NCBI GenBank assembly: GCA_037892935.1
Contig: JAYXKI010000011.1
Span: forward strand, 806,001-870,000
Source: Phlebopus portentosus
Taxonomy: Eukaryota > Basidiomycota > Agaricomycetes > Boletales > Boletinellaceae
DNA length: 64,000 nucleotides
Direction: 5' to 3'
Shown: in pieces, positions 39,622 through 51,889 of the stretch
Layout: every line of letters starts with the position of its first letter
How positions within the stretch are numbered: the first letter of the stretch is position 1
Made by a program: the position numbers and the translations under genes
Notes under the pieces: model-generated
Database searches by the model: none
Seen by the model: the letters and a program-made list of their open reading frames with translations, nothing else
Told to the model about the DNA's origin: nothing

Positions 39622-42600
39622 TCATATCGGGGCGCATTCCCGCTTGAGCCATTCAAGGGCACGGGCGTCACCGGTGAGGTGCGGACTGAGTTTCTCCAGC
39701 ACCGTCTCGTGGTATTTATTAACCCATGCCCGTTCGGAGGGAGTAAGCAGGTCTTGTGCGATCAGCTTCGTTTGAATGGGACACTGTGAATGTCACCGAA
39801 GTGCCAGTTGAGTTGAACCAGTAAGATGTGGCTGACTTCGTGGAACGACAAGGACGTACCATGGTGACATTCTCGAAGCATAAGTAGCCTTTATCGTCGA
39901 AATTGTTCGGAGTCTGCGCTTCGCGGACCAGGAGCACGTTCTCGATGCGGATGCCGAAATGTCCATCCTTGTAGTATCCGGGCTCTTCAGACCAGTGTTA
40001 TTCGATGTGAGAAATAAGAAAGGTTGATATGGAGTTCACCATTTGTGACGGTCATGCCAGACTTTAACGGAGTATTGTTGTAGGCTAAACTACCACTCAG
40101 TAGACTTTAGAGACGGTGTTTTTAAAGCACATACTGATGCGCATCCCAATTCCGTGAGGGCCTTCATGGACGTTCAGGAAATGTCCTACACCGTGCCCGG
40201 TACCATGTCTTATATGGTGTCAGACGGTCGTCGATACAGTGCATGACTATGACGTACCTGAAATCTGATATACAGAAGAGCAGGGGATACAGGGATCAGA
40301 AGCAAAGCGATCTCTACCAGCTGATCACGTACTGAGGCCATCTTGCCATAAAGGTCTTCGAGCCATGGAATCACTATATCATATCAGCTTATCCATCATC
40401 AATGAAATTACCAAAAGACCATGGACGAACATCACGTATCCTTGAAGTCTAGGTCAAACCAAACCAGTTTTGCATTTCAATACAGGCTTTACTCACCTGT
40501 TGTACCATTAGGAAAAACCAATGTATCGATTGCAATATGTCCCTGCAAGACACGGGTGTACGCCCGCTTCTCTTCATCCGACGCAGTTCCGAAATGCTGA
40601 ACGTCGTAATTTAGGCTGTAAGAAATGCACTGTTAATAATCTCGGGTGCTTACCCATGTTCGCGTTACGTCTGTTGTACCGTCAATGAACTGGGCTGAAA
40701 TACAAAATAAACTGCTAAGGGTCCTTTCAATGAATGATCATGCCGTTGAATTACCTCCAGAATCGCACAGGTACATCTAACTATCCTTTGAGCGGCCATG
40801 TTTACTGAAGAAGATCAAGGCACCAACCTGCTCTTTCCTGACTGTTGCGCAAGTCGATCGTTCTGGTAAATAGTGGATGACCGCTAGATGAATGTGTTAG
40901 GGAAGTGCTCAGAGCTAGTCATGAGATAATTATTGTACGGACCAGCATTGGAGCCTGCAGCGCTTATAGTGGGGAACGACAAGCCCTTGAAATGAAGCAA
41001 TTGCCTGCCAAGCAAAGAATTCATTTCTCCGAAACCGGCGCAGAGAAAGCCTACTCACGAGCGATACTCTTCAAGCTTGTCCGCTACTTCGCTTTCATTT
41101 AACTCCGCGCCAGCATTCAATTGGTCTTCTAACCACGCAAAGTAGCGTACCAGAGCTGAGCCATCGCGAATGTGGCATTCGCGGAATCCCGTGAGCTCCG
41201 TCTCGTTTTTCACAGCTTTAGCAGCTGCGACGGGTGATGGAGTGATGTAAGCATTATCCTATTACTTTGCTTTTGAGAATCAGAAGCTCGAATCAAACAA
41301 ATGACGCACGAATCCTATCGAGTTAGCGATCGCAAGACTTGCGTTTTGACCGAGCAACAGACGCTGAAATACAAATTGATGTGCTCGGAAGTTATCTATG
41401 GGATCGTGACCAAGCATACCTTGTCTTTACTCAGACGTAGAGCGTCGGTCAGATTCTGCAAGTAGCCGAAAATGGACTCATATGGTTGGATCTCAACGGA
41501 ATCACCAAGATGAGTCCGAACATCGTCGTCAACCTGTGTATCATCGACAAAGAGCACGGTCTTGTCAAAAGTAAGGACAGCGTAGGCATAGAAGACTGCG
41601 AGAGTTGAATGAAACGTCCGGTGCCACAGAATAAGCAACCCGACTTACCTGGGTTGAAGTCGACATCCGAACCACGAAGGTTAAAAAGCCAAGCGACTTC
41701 ATCGAGCATATTCACAACCATTCCAGCCACCTTCTTTTTCTCCATTCCTCTCTCAGAGAGGTAACCTTTTCCTTCGACGATCTGCCTAATTAAATTTCTT
41801 ATAAGCATAATAGGCACATTACTATTGACTGTTGTCTTACCGGAATATCTCACTTCTAACGGAAACACCTTGTTTTTGACGCGTGTTGGTCTTTGCGAAC
41901 CCCACACTTCGTCCACGGGATTCTTGATGAGCGGGACAAGCTCAGATTCTCTCTGTTCTAGAGAGGACTTCAACGACTGAGCATCGGCTGAATACGAATA
42001 GTAAGAATTACTGAGTCTCTAGGAAAGATCAGCACGGTACCGACATGCTGATATGAGACGCGGATCTATCCCAATTTTCTTCCCTTTATCGAGTTTCTAA
42101 GATAGGTTCGCGTTAGTACGGGGCTATTCAAATTAATTCGACCGTTGAGACAAAGCCGATGAATGGTCTACGAAATGCGCTATTGCGATCAACGGAAACA
42201 CCTCCATTATGTCAAAAAGTGCGTTTTACGACACCAAGGAGACAGGACCCAAATGTCAACCGTGTTTGTTCATGGCCTTGCTTGGGATTCGCGAGCAAAC
42301 GGGTCGCTACTCACTTCTGAAAGGAATTCTTGCCACGTAGGGACGCCTGTCCCTGGCTTAGTTGTGTGTGGAAGCGTTATGAGGAGAATTTCTCTTACCT
42401 GGTAAACCTGTTTTCATCAATGTCCAGTTCCTAAGATGCGTGAGAAAGCAGAGCGAGAGAAGCACAGGACCACTGTACTTACTTATCTAGCTGTTTTGAC
42501 GCTTGTAAGAAGTATCGGCCATCTGTAAACAGATAGGCATCCGTCTGAGTCACAACGGCACAGCCTATATGTTTCGTTTAGTATCATTCATGGATAAGTT

Positions 42601-42980
42601 ATGAGCGATTTACCAGCTGAACCATCGAATCCAGATATAAAGGCCCTGCGTTCATCACTGTGCGAAGGGAACTCGCTGAAGTCTGACCAAAACCAGATCT
42701 GTGAAAAGGAAATCCAAAAGCTCTGAAAGAAAGGATACGCACGGGCATCTTCGCTCGGAATTACGAAAGCATCGATTGGCGGCGTGTTATTAGCCAGTAT
42801 CTTCCTGAGGGCAGACAACCTTTCGGACGTGTCAACTGCTTGCGATCCAAAGGCAGTCATCGTTTGATAAAGCCTGAGATGCAAACGACCGGGACGAGCG
42901 TTTCGCACTCCACGAATACCTGGTGGGAGGAAACGAAGATAAACTCGAGCAACGAAGTGATGAGCCCAGAGAGAAGACAT
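39622..42980 (-). CDS. Xaa-Pro aminopeptidase P (M24B metallopeptidase), about 22 exons
   Basis: The family removes an N-terminal residue that precedes proline, using two Mn ions. The conserved protein starts near [14 protein letters not shown] and includes [14 protein letters not shown], the NLRGSD block, and all five metal ligands: two Asp in the segment running from CDSGAQFIDG to TTDVTRT, His in HGTGHGVG, Glu in NEPGYY and Glu in LCFENVTM. It ends at TGA 39622-39624. About 22 exons were followed, including a 10-nt exon (40431-40440) and a 7-nt exon (40258-40264), both needed to keep frame through [25 protein letters not shown]. Two in-frame ATGs are possible: 42860 fits the cytosolic enzyme; 42980 adds 40 residues with eight Arg and no acidic residue, a likely mitochondrial presequence. 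One open segment near 41820 may hide an intron. Confidence 0.9.
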
Positions 42981-43085
42981 CTGACGAGTTAGCAGATCCA
43001 ATCGTCGATCATCGACCAATTATCACGTGCGTTTACCCTTTGAGCTAAGAAGGTCCATTACATTGTCAACTTCTTTCCAAGATTA

Positions 43086-43172
43086 GGTTCGGTGGTCTAG
43101 TGGTTATGACGCCTGTCTTACACTTGAATTGGTGTTCACAGGCGATCGCCGGTTCGATCCCGGCCCGAATCA
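43086..43172 (+). tRNA. tRNA-Val(UAC): tRNA-Val (anticodon UAC) with 14-nt intron
   Basis: All arms fold: the acceptor stem pairs GGTTCGG with CCGAATC (one G-T pair) followed by discriminator A. The D-arm has GTC/GAC, the anticodon stem pairs CCTGT with ACAGG, and the T-arm pairs GCCGG with CCGGC around TTCGATC. The anticodon loop is CTTACAC once a 14-nt intron (CTTGAATTGGTGTT) after position 37 is taken out. The mature length is 73 nt before CCA addition. The internal A box (TGGTCTAGTGG) and B box (GGTTCGATCC) are present, and a T7 tract at about 43191-43198 is the Pol III terminator. Confidence 0.95.
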
Positions 43173-43319
43173 TGCTTCTGCTTCTAGATTCTTTTTTTCT
43201 TGCGCACGGAGATAGTCTCACAGTTGTTGTGCAAAGAAGAGGATATATTTTGACATGAATGCCGCTCGTAACATGACATTTAAAGGTATTTAAAATATTC
43301 CGAGGAAGAATTTGGTTTT

Positions 43320-46300
43320 CTAATCATCCTCGCGAAAAGCTCCAGCATCCTCGATTACGTCGTCATCACCAAGGTCCAGCTCGCTCATACGTCTGATCAG
43401 CTCCTCGAGTTCAGCAAGACCTTCAGTCCGTCGCGCCTCATCCAGTCTCGCTGAGTGATCAACTGGCTCCGAGGTGTCCCAGTCAAGGTCCACTCCAGTA
43501 TATCCACCTTTCAAATCGACGTGGTTGATAAACTCTCTCCAGAGCGGGTCCAAACTCAGAACGAACGGATCGCCGACGATAACCAAGAGCGCTTGAGCGC
43601 GAGTTACAGCGACTACAGAAGAAATCAGTACAATAGGCAGAAAACGACAGGAATGATAGTTCGCACCGTTGAAACGCCGCGGACTCGCCACAAATCCAAG
43701 TGTATGACGTCGATCGAAAGTTATTTTGTCCGGCGATGACCGCACCGTTGAAATAATGATTACTTTTCTTTCCTTCATATAATAGTCAGAGATTATCGCA
43801 GACGCTACAAGAAAGGTATCGAAACGCACTTGGCCTTGGAACTCTTCGACACTCCCAATGGTAGCTTCTGGTGCGAAAGGACGCAACAGTTGGCGCAGTT
43901 TAAGGACTTGTGCGCGATACGGGGTGATAACACCAATGTCCTTTGATTCTTGGAGAATCGCAATCGTGGAAATCAGCATGCTACATACCTACAAGAACCT
44001 GACACGAACCTAATTCCATATTTCCACCCAGCAGGCTCCTGACATAATCCTTCACGACGATGACCTCGTCGGGGTTGAAATACGAAGGTGAGGGATCCTC
44101 TCGCATATCTTGTCCACACACCCCGTGGAAAACGATTGGGTAGTCACTCTTGACCAAGCCGTTCCACCGGCCTGTAATACAATGCGTGATCTCCCGCCTG
44201 GCGCAGGCCTCTAGTTCATTCTTGTAGAACTGAGCATTAGGGAAATTAAGAATCGCTTGGTGAGACCGATAGTTCTTGGTCAGTTTGACCATCCTGATAA
44301 TGAAAGTCAGTGTCAAAAACCCAGTATGATCTGCTTGAACTCACGACCGCCCTTTCGCCCTGTTTTCATCATATACCGGAGTAGACATCAAGCGTTCAAG
44401 ATAACTCAAACCTAAACCGAGTTCGCGCGCAATCGGAGAACGAATGATTGGTCCTAGCTGTTTCACATCACCAGAAAGAATGACGTTTGTCTTCGGTCCG
44501 AGCATGGTCCTTATTGGAATCATAACTTCCGGCTCTGTAGCCTGTGCCGCCTCGTCGATGAATATGTGGGTGAAATGACCCGGCTTGAATCCTACACCAT
44601 AAGGCACCCCACCACTGCAGCAGGTGCTGACAATAACGCGGAAGGCTTCAAGTTCGTCGCGAGGAGGGGACTCGAATATGTTATACGTATTAGTTCGAGT
44701 GAACTTGAGGACAGTCTGCGATACCATCTTGGAAGAGCGACTTGGCGCGATCAGGCGAAATACGGACTTCTTCATGTCTCCGAAAACGGAACGATACTCG
44801 GCAAGGCGCTCGACAATGATGTCGGCTGCAGAATTACTCGGAGCACAAGCCAGAATTCGCGCGTTGGGTTTCCTCGCTATAATTTGCCGGATGGCCTCGA
44901 CCATCGTCACAGTCTTCCCAGTCCCAGGTCTGAGAAGAATATGTCAATGTGTTAGCAACCCGCAAGAGAGACGACTTACGGTCCGAAAATAATGAATGGA
45001 ACGCTCCCTGACTTCATGCGGACAATCGATGCTACTGCGCAAAGCTGAGGTTCGTTGTCCCTGATTTTGCTATCAAATGGCCTCAGCTCATTGATGAAGG
45101 CGACAGGAGCCAGCTGCAATTCCTGTGATAGACTCGGAAACGAAATTCTGCTTCCTTCGCTAGGTCGTGTCATAGCTTGGTGCATTCGACGAAACACGAG
45201 CCGATTCAGGTCGAACTGAACGTCATATGTTTGTCCGATTGACCATTTGTCGGAGAACTTCTTGTGAAATTGCAGAAGTACAAATCTGTTCTCGACGTGA
45301 TGGACAAATCCTTCATAAGAGGGTGAGTCGGGAGACCCAGATTTTTTCACAAAGAAGCGATCTCCAATTATCACACTCGGGCGCTTTTCGGCAAGTCCGG
45401 GAACCTCCAACCTTGCAGCTCTGGTTAGCGAAGAGTACGTGGTAGAAAACGTGGCACCTACTCAAGAAGCTTTCCTCTCGGTGACAACCGAACTTCTTCC
45501 ATGTCGTATCCGCTTAGTTCTTGGCTGAACAGGCAAAGAGTCAGTATCACTCGTTCAGACTCGTGACCCTGATTCACCTTGCACGTTCCTCTTCAACCCA
45601 CAGCATCACTTGCAGGTGCCGCCCGTATGTGTCCGACCCAAACTCTCCAAACATCAATGTCGAGCGGATCATATTGGGTTTTCCGAACGTTCTCAAATCG
45701 TCTCGGGAAAGTATGGCTTGGACGTCGCCCGGTATAACATACTGCTTGAGCTTCCTAGCCCACTTGATCTCAGCTAAGGCTTGTGGACGAATTCCTTCAA
45801 TGTATCGAGTGACTTTATTTCCCCTGGCTCCCTTCCGTACGACGTAAGGCTTTGTAACTTTCAGCGCCTCGTAGTCGGTGCTTGATCCTATCCTAGCGAC
45901 CATGGGTCTTGTCATCGCGAAGCTGCGATTGAGTGCTGGGATCTCGAAGTGAAACTCGAGCCGATTTTGAAACATCCCTCTGTCATTTTTTGAAGCAGAG
46001 ACATTTATCTTGATCGAAGTCGTGTTATTGCTATTAATTTGTCGACGTCGATTAGGATGGACTACTTGAAATCTGCGTACATGAGTCAGCCGCCATGTAG
46101 AAATGATTAGAAACGGTGATAAAAAATGGTCCAGAAGAGGCGTACATTTTACCTCGGGAAGTCGTGGACAATTTTACCGATTTGAGGACGACATCACGCG
46201 AGCCGCGATTGGAGACCTGGATCTGCTTTGACACTGGAAAAGTTGTTTTCGTACTGTCAATAGATCCGAAGTCTACTGCGGCGCCGTCGATACATAAACC

Positions 46301-46903
46301 ATGTTGATCAACTTCAGTTGCGCGTATAGCAGATACCAAGCTTTCTCGCGATTGATTGGAAATATGCCGCTGGCCCCGGATGTGCGAGTTCCAGTTAGCC
46401 TCTGGGAGGGACGCGTTGCAGATTTCGCACTGTACATGATTGGTTGGAATATTCTTTCTAACCTCCTTTGCGGCTCGTTTCTGAGTTCCTGAAGCAGCCA
46501 GCTTCTTCTTGTGTTTTCGGCCTCGCATGTGATTCTTGAGGTCCTTTGCACTCGTGCTGATGACGGAACAAAGGCCACACTTATAATCTGTCTCCTCCGC
46601 GGCTCGAGTCTGAGTTCCTGAAGCAGCCAGCTTCTTCTTGTGTTTTCGGCCTCGCATGTGACTCTTGAGGTCCTTCGCACTCATGCTGATGACAGAACAA
46701 AGATCACACCTATAATCTGTCTCCCGGACTGTCTCCTGCGTTGTCTCCTGCTTATGCACTGAGGAGCCCTCATGCTGACTGCGCGCGAGTCCTGAAGCGA
46801 ACGCTGCCCGGCACATACGACATCTATAGACAACATGAACGTCAGGGCAATTTGCTCGAGTGCAAACTCTCTCAGTGCGGACGAATGGACAAATAATAGC
46901 CAT
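43320..46903 (-). CDS. MOV10/SDE3/Armitage-type RNA helicase with N-terminal C2H2 zinc fingers
   Basis: This superfamily 1B helicase has Walker A GPPGTGKT, Walker B DEAAQATEPE, motif III GDVKQLGP, NYRSH, EEFQGQ and VAVTRAQ. Such helicases act in RNA silencing with Argonaute (SDE3 in plants, Armitage in flies, MOV10 in mammals). A role in quelling-type silencing here is inference. The N-terminus carries four C2H2 units of the RNA-binding U1/matrin type (C-x2-C-x11/12-H-x5-H). The second and third are almost identical because of a 129-bp tandem duplication (46470-46727). I chose the ATG at 46903 because it precedes the first conserved Cys/His block; an upstream ATG gives 27 more basic residues. 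Introns were placed by family continuity, and all exons join in frame. The gene ends in an acidic tail at TAG 43320-43322. Confidence 0.88.
46470..46727 (-). repeat. 129-bp tandem duplication encoding one zinc finger
   Basis: Units 46470-46598 and 46599-46727 are in direct tandem and differ at only about ten positions. Each encodes 43 residues with one C2H2 finger and a basic KHKKKLAASGTQ linker. The helicase reading frame is kept. Confidence 0.9.
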
Positions 46904-47525
46904 CGCAGCGAGGAGTGAGAAAGAGGTTGTTATAGTTTGAAGAGGCCCACGCCGCCTTCGCGTAGGTCTGCCCTTTTTGAACAAGGATGGGCGCTTAATC
47001 GGAGACTAAGCGCCTGACTTTTTATCTCACGGCTCCGCTGGTAGAAACGTGTAACGCTCCCATGACTCGCACTATCGCTGTTCTCTGTCGCAAAAGGAAG
47101 TCATTACAGGTCACAAAGCCAAAAGAAGAGAGCGGGGAAGTGAAAAACTCGCGTTGAACAGCCCGTTGCCGTTAACATGGAACGTGATTAAGTTCATACA
47201 CGAGGAGATAGAAAGGAAGCTTCATTCCTCATGTTTCCCGCTTACAGCTGCTTCATATGCAAAAGCAGATAAGAAACGTAACTCTTCTTACCTCGATGGC
47301 CGATATTGAAAGGCATGTGCTGCGCGCTGCCTGTTTGTTACTTCATGAATCAAAGATGGTGAATGAATGTTGAAGAGATGGGTTACCAATATGGAAGAAG
47401 AAAGCGTGAGCACGTATTACTATATTTGGATGCACTAATGCCACGGCTTCATTATCGCCAAGGGACTCAAGGCCATTGAATTGACTACAATTACCGCACA
47501 TCGACCACTCCCGCTGTCGCTGCCA
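46904..47525. promoter_or_regulatory. Divergent promoter region, helicase and NIPA genes
   Basis: Some 620 bp lie between the two start codons. No gene is seen. It must hold both promoters; no clear TATA box was recognised on either strand. Confidence 0.4.
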
Positions 47526-49188
47526 ATGGTCGAGGACAAGTATATTGGTTTAGCACTGGCAGTATCGAGCTCGTTGGCCATAGGAACGAGCTTCATCATC
47601 ACGAAAAAGGTTGGAGGTCTTTCATTATCCCCCGAATCCGGACTCATTGATTGTGTGCGTCTAGGGACTTAACGACGCCAGCAAGAACTCAGAATATGCA
47701 AATGCATCCGATAACTTGTCATACTTGAAGAATCCAATATGGTGGGCCGGCATTTCAACATGTATGTTTTGCTCAGATCTTGCTTTGTTTCCTTGACTGA
47801 TTAGTGGTACCCTGGTTTGTAGTGGTGATTGGTGAAGGTATGGGCTTCCAAGCTCACGGCCGATCGTGCACAATTTGACCGATGCGATTTAGTTGCAAAC
47901 TTCTCCGCGTACATGTTCGCCCCTCCGATCTTAGTCACCCCCCTCGGGGCGCTGAGTGTTCTAATAGGGTGAGCTCGGTTCCACATCTTTCTGCTGGTGC
48001 ATTTAAACGTCGTCGCAGAGCAGTGCTGGCGTCGTTCTTACTCAAGGAGGAATTGGGGCACTTGGGACGTGTCGGTTGCGCGCTATGCCTAATTGGCTCG
48101 CTTATTATCGTGCTGCAGGCACCCCGGATAAAGAAGTACAAACAGTGGACGAAATATTGCATTATGCTGTACAACCTGGTGAGCTATACCCTCCGGTTCG
48201 GATCACAGCAGAAAACACTGAATCAGCTCCCTTTCAGGATTTCTGTTATACGTTCTCACCGTTCTAATCTTCACTCTTGTCATGATCTATGCCGTTGCGC
48301 CAAATTACGGACGAAAGAGTCCTCTGGTCTACATATCGATATGTTCACTCGTCGGTTCAGTCTCTGTCATGTCCATTAAAGGCTTCGGAGTAGCTCTGAA
48401 GCTCACATTCGGGGGAAACAACCAATTCACGCACCCCAGCACATACGTTTTTGCCGTCATTATTGTAGTATGTATCATGGTTCAGATGAACTATTTCAAC
48501 AAAGCACTCGACATTTTTTCAACCAACGTGTAAGTGCTACCTGTCATGTAGTGTCAATGCGACTTACAGTTTCTCGAACAGCGTTAATCCAATGTACTAC
48601 GTCTGTTTTTCCACAGCAACACTCGTCGCGTCCCTGATCCTCTTCCAAGGCCTGAATACCTCGGATGGCATCACGACTGTTACACTCCTGTGTGGATTTG
48701 TTATCACATTCCTCGGCGTGCATCTCTTAAACTTCAGTAGAGCTCCTGAGCGTCCTCGCGCGAATGCCGGTGCCCTTGAAAATGGGCTCATGAACCCGAG
48801 AATGAGCGTCTCGGGCCGATTATCGATCGAAGGATGGAATGGGATTGGACCGGGTGGAGTTAATGGGTATCGTGCTGACGGTGCTCCGTTCTCCGCTGGA
48901 CATGGCCGACACAGCAGCCTATACCGGCACCAAACATCGACTCTGTACAATGCATTTGAAGAGGATGACGAACTGGACGGACCAGGTCGGGAAACGGTGG
49001 GATTGCGTAGCCTACGCGAAGTGCCTGAAGAAGATGACGACGAACTGAGCGATGCGGATGAACGTACCGGGTTACGGTCAGCAAGGAAGCGAGCAGCAGA
49101 GAACGGACATATTCATAGCGTTAGCAGAGAGAACTCAAGAAGTCACAGCAACTCCCCTCGTTTATCTCCACGCCCCGGAAACTCATAG
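47526..49188 (+). CDS. NIPA-type magnesium transporter, one apparent frameshift
   Basis: Seven exons: 47526-47609, 47665-47761, 47823-47837 (15 nt), 47893-47968, 48019-48178, 48238-48529 and 48582-49188. The protein begins MVEDKYIGLALAVSSSLAIGTSFI and has about nine membrane helices typical of NIPA/SLC57 Mg2+ transporters of the EamA fold. Signature pieces are [25 protein letters not shown] and MNYFNKALDIF. A cytosolic tail of about 130 residues is acidic and Ser/Arg-rich. Exon 5 is 160 bases, one short of what its splice phases need: at CCCC (48122-48125) the frame must gain a base to go from LIIVLQAP to DKEVQTVDEILHY. An assembly deletion is likely. Confidence 0.88.
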
Positions 49189-51817
49189 CATTGTTTATTT
49201 ATTGCGATATTGCGATCTTGGACCTCATAGATAACATACCCTACAAGATGTTTATGTGTCGATAATGTGAATTCCTCTTTTCCAAAAAGCACGTGTAAGT
49301 TTGGCACGTCAACAAATAGCCACAAATACAACCACACAACGCGTCAACCCTTGTCACTGGCGCTCATCAAGCTTGTTCGTTGCCACCATGCGTAAGCATG
49401 TTCTTTCGGACCTTGATCGCACGTATCGCCGATGAACGTTCTTTGCAAACTTGTTGGCCAGTAAAGGAAAAGGAATGCTTGAGCAGTTATAAGAGATCAG
49501 ACGCAATTCCTCACGGATTCCGAGTCCAAGGTTATGCATCTTCAGTATTCACACCTCCAGAAGGAATCTAGGCCTTCAGCGAACATCGTGTAGTGCTTCC
49601 TGCGATCGTCGCTATTGAAAGCTATGGTATACTGCGCTATAAATCACTCACACTGATCTGATTGAGCAAGGCGGCCTCCGTTCCTGGATACCGAGCAGGT
49701 GAGTTTTGGTAACTGTACTGCATGCGGACTCAACTCAAATTCACCGAATCTTTCGGGAGGTCTAGATGAAATCCGATGCTAGCTATTTTGATGCAAGTAG
49801 GATCCCGTTTGGCGTCTAAAGACACCGTTCCAGCTCATCCTGAATATGCATTTGCAAATTTTACGTGTCCAAGGCCCAGGAATGTTCCGGAACACCAGGA
49901 AACACTCCCGTCTAAACCCGGTGGTTTCCTCCAGTGAGCTCATCAGCGATCTAGCCATGGTATAATATTGGCGCGGGCGCCTTTAGACTCGTTATCAAGG
50001 TGCAATCGCGGAGCCTGAGAACCAGCTCCTTCCCGCCTAAGCAGTTCCTCTCGTTTTCTACCCGACATCCGAGCAAAAGTGACACCGCCGTGTGCAGCGT
50101 TCAATCAAAGTTTTAGATGCAATAGGAGGATGCGCGAAAATACGGACAAGGCATCGAAGACGCTCGTTTTTGCAATGGTAAGTCCGAGATTAATTTGCCT
50201 GGCTGAAAAGTTAGTGCGGTGGCTCTTCGAGTTCTTCCGGAGAATGAGTCAGGATGACTCACCCCAATCGACTTCTGGATCTGCTCTAGAATCATTATAA
50301 TGGCAAGGTGTTATGGGGACCCAGGGTAATCACAGCTCAGATATCTACTTGAGACTAAAGATTTACCAGGAACACATGCACAGCGACAATTGAAGGCGGA
50401 TATAGAAAGTAGTTCAGTATTCCTTTCGTATTGCGGCTGGCATTCTTTGCTGCATATGTATACAGAACAAGGTAAGCATCTTAAATTATATTATGAGTTA
50501 ATTTTAATTCCTTGCTTATTGGTAAAATAATATCCGCTTGCATAATCGAGTGAGCCCAATTTGGATGCGAGCTGCAGCTACCCTTCACACGGGCCGTGAA
50601 GTATGTGAGGAGTAGGGCATGCTAGTTACCGCCGGTCATCAAGGTCATCTGAATAGTCGACATTGCTACGTGCTCTGCTCTCTCGTGCGCCCTACGTCGA
50701 AACGATGCAGTCACGAACTGCGCTCATTCCCGTCTGATGTCTTTTTCCGGCTGAAGAAGTATCATACGCGCCAGCGCAAGGCGTCAATTTTGTGACATAG
50801 CTGGGTTTCGGACTCGCGGATACCGAAGTAATGCGCATCGGGAGCTTCGATATCTGAGCCGTAAGTGGTTGGCAGACTGCGGTGGGAAGCTTGTTGCAGT
50901 CGTTAGTAGACATCAAGCCTCATCACTCGGCAGGTCCACTGTGCTTGATCCAATTGCAGGGAAGGAGAAGAGGGGCTCTTTCTTCCGGCAAATATTGACT
51001 ATCTGGTTAGAGCGCATGGTTCTGCCAATGCGACAAAACAGCTGCGTAGAACCCTTCGTGCTTGATTGTAACTTTTTTCCGCCCCTTGGGGCGACGCATC
51101 TTGTCAGAAAACCTCTGGATCTGTTTAGGAAAGTGTTATCCGATTTGATCAGATAAGGCGTGTACTGACACCAGCTAAATTTCAGAGTATTGTTATGAAT
51201 TGACTCCTTGACGGATTTCACGGGTGCGAATGCCGAAGAAATTGATTCCGCGTACATTCGCATTTCTCCGCAAGATCTTGTACTTCTTCGAGCCCTTCCA
51301 TATCTTGCTGTAGCTAAACGGGTGAGTATTGAATGAAAACACGAGCTTCGGAGTCTGAGTCTGATCATAGGATGGTCTGCCAATCACGGGCTTTCAGGGG
51401 CCGTTACTCGCCTTCGTGCTGTCTTCGCCAACTGCCGGACATCTAAGTCCGGATTGTGCGCACCGCTACAGCTTCTGCCCTGACTTTGCCAACGGCGGCT
51501 TTGAATACCATGGCGCGGGAGGAAATTCGGAGCACTACTAAGCTAGGGACGCCAAGTTTCCGTGTCTATACTCTCACCTTGAGCCTCATCAAGCCAGCCC
51601 GCATTGATCATGTGTATATAGTTCGGCTTACGTCGACCCCCATCTGCTTCGTCAACCTCGAGTCTGAGTTCAAGCGCACTCGTAAATAGGTCGACACGAC
51701 ACTTCCTAAAAGGTCCGGCTTACGGTGCTTATTTTCCAGTTTCCTGATTGATTCTGCTTCATTTGCAAAAGATCTATTCAGGTTGCTTCTCCACTTTCTC
51801 CGCCGGCTATGTCTGCG
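49189..51817. other. Long intergenic region upstream of the WOPR gene
   Basis: I see no gene in 2.6 kb on either strand; the small open frames show no family landmarks or consistent splicing. Its length and position suggest that it is the upstream control region of the WOPR regulator. Decayed sequence cannot be excluded. Confidence 0.4.
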
Positions 51818-51824
51818 TATAAAA
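51818..51824 (+). promoter_or_regulatory. TATA box of the WOPR gene
   Basis: TATAAAA lies 72 bp upstream of the predicted ATG at 51890. The surrounding CGTATAAAAG is shared with the laccase TATA region. Confidence 0.55.
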
Positions 51825-51889
51825 GAGGGCACATCTCTGTCGCATCCCTACATCCGCGTCTTTTGACTGGTTATCCCCAGAATTTCTCA

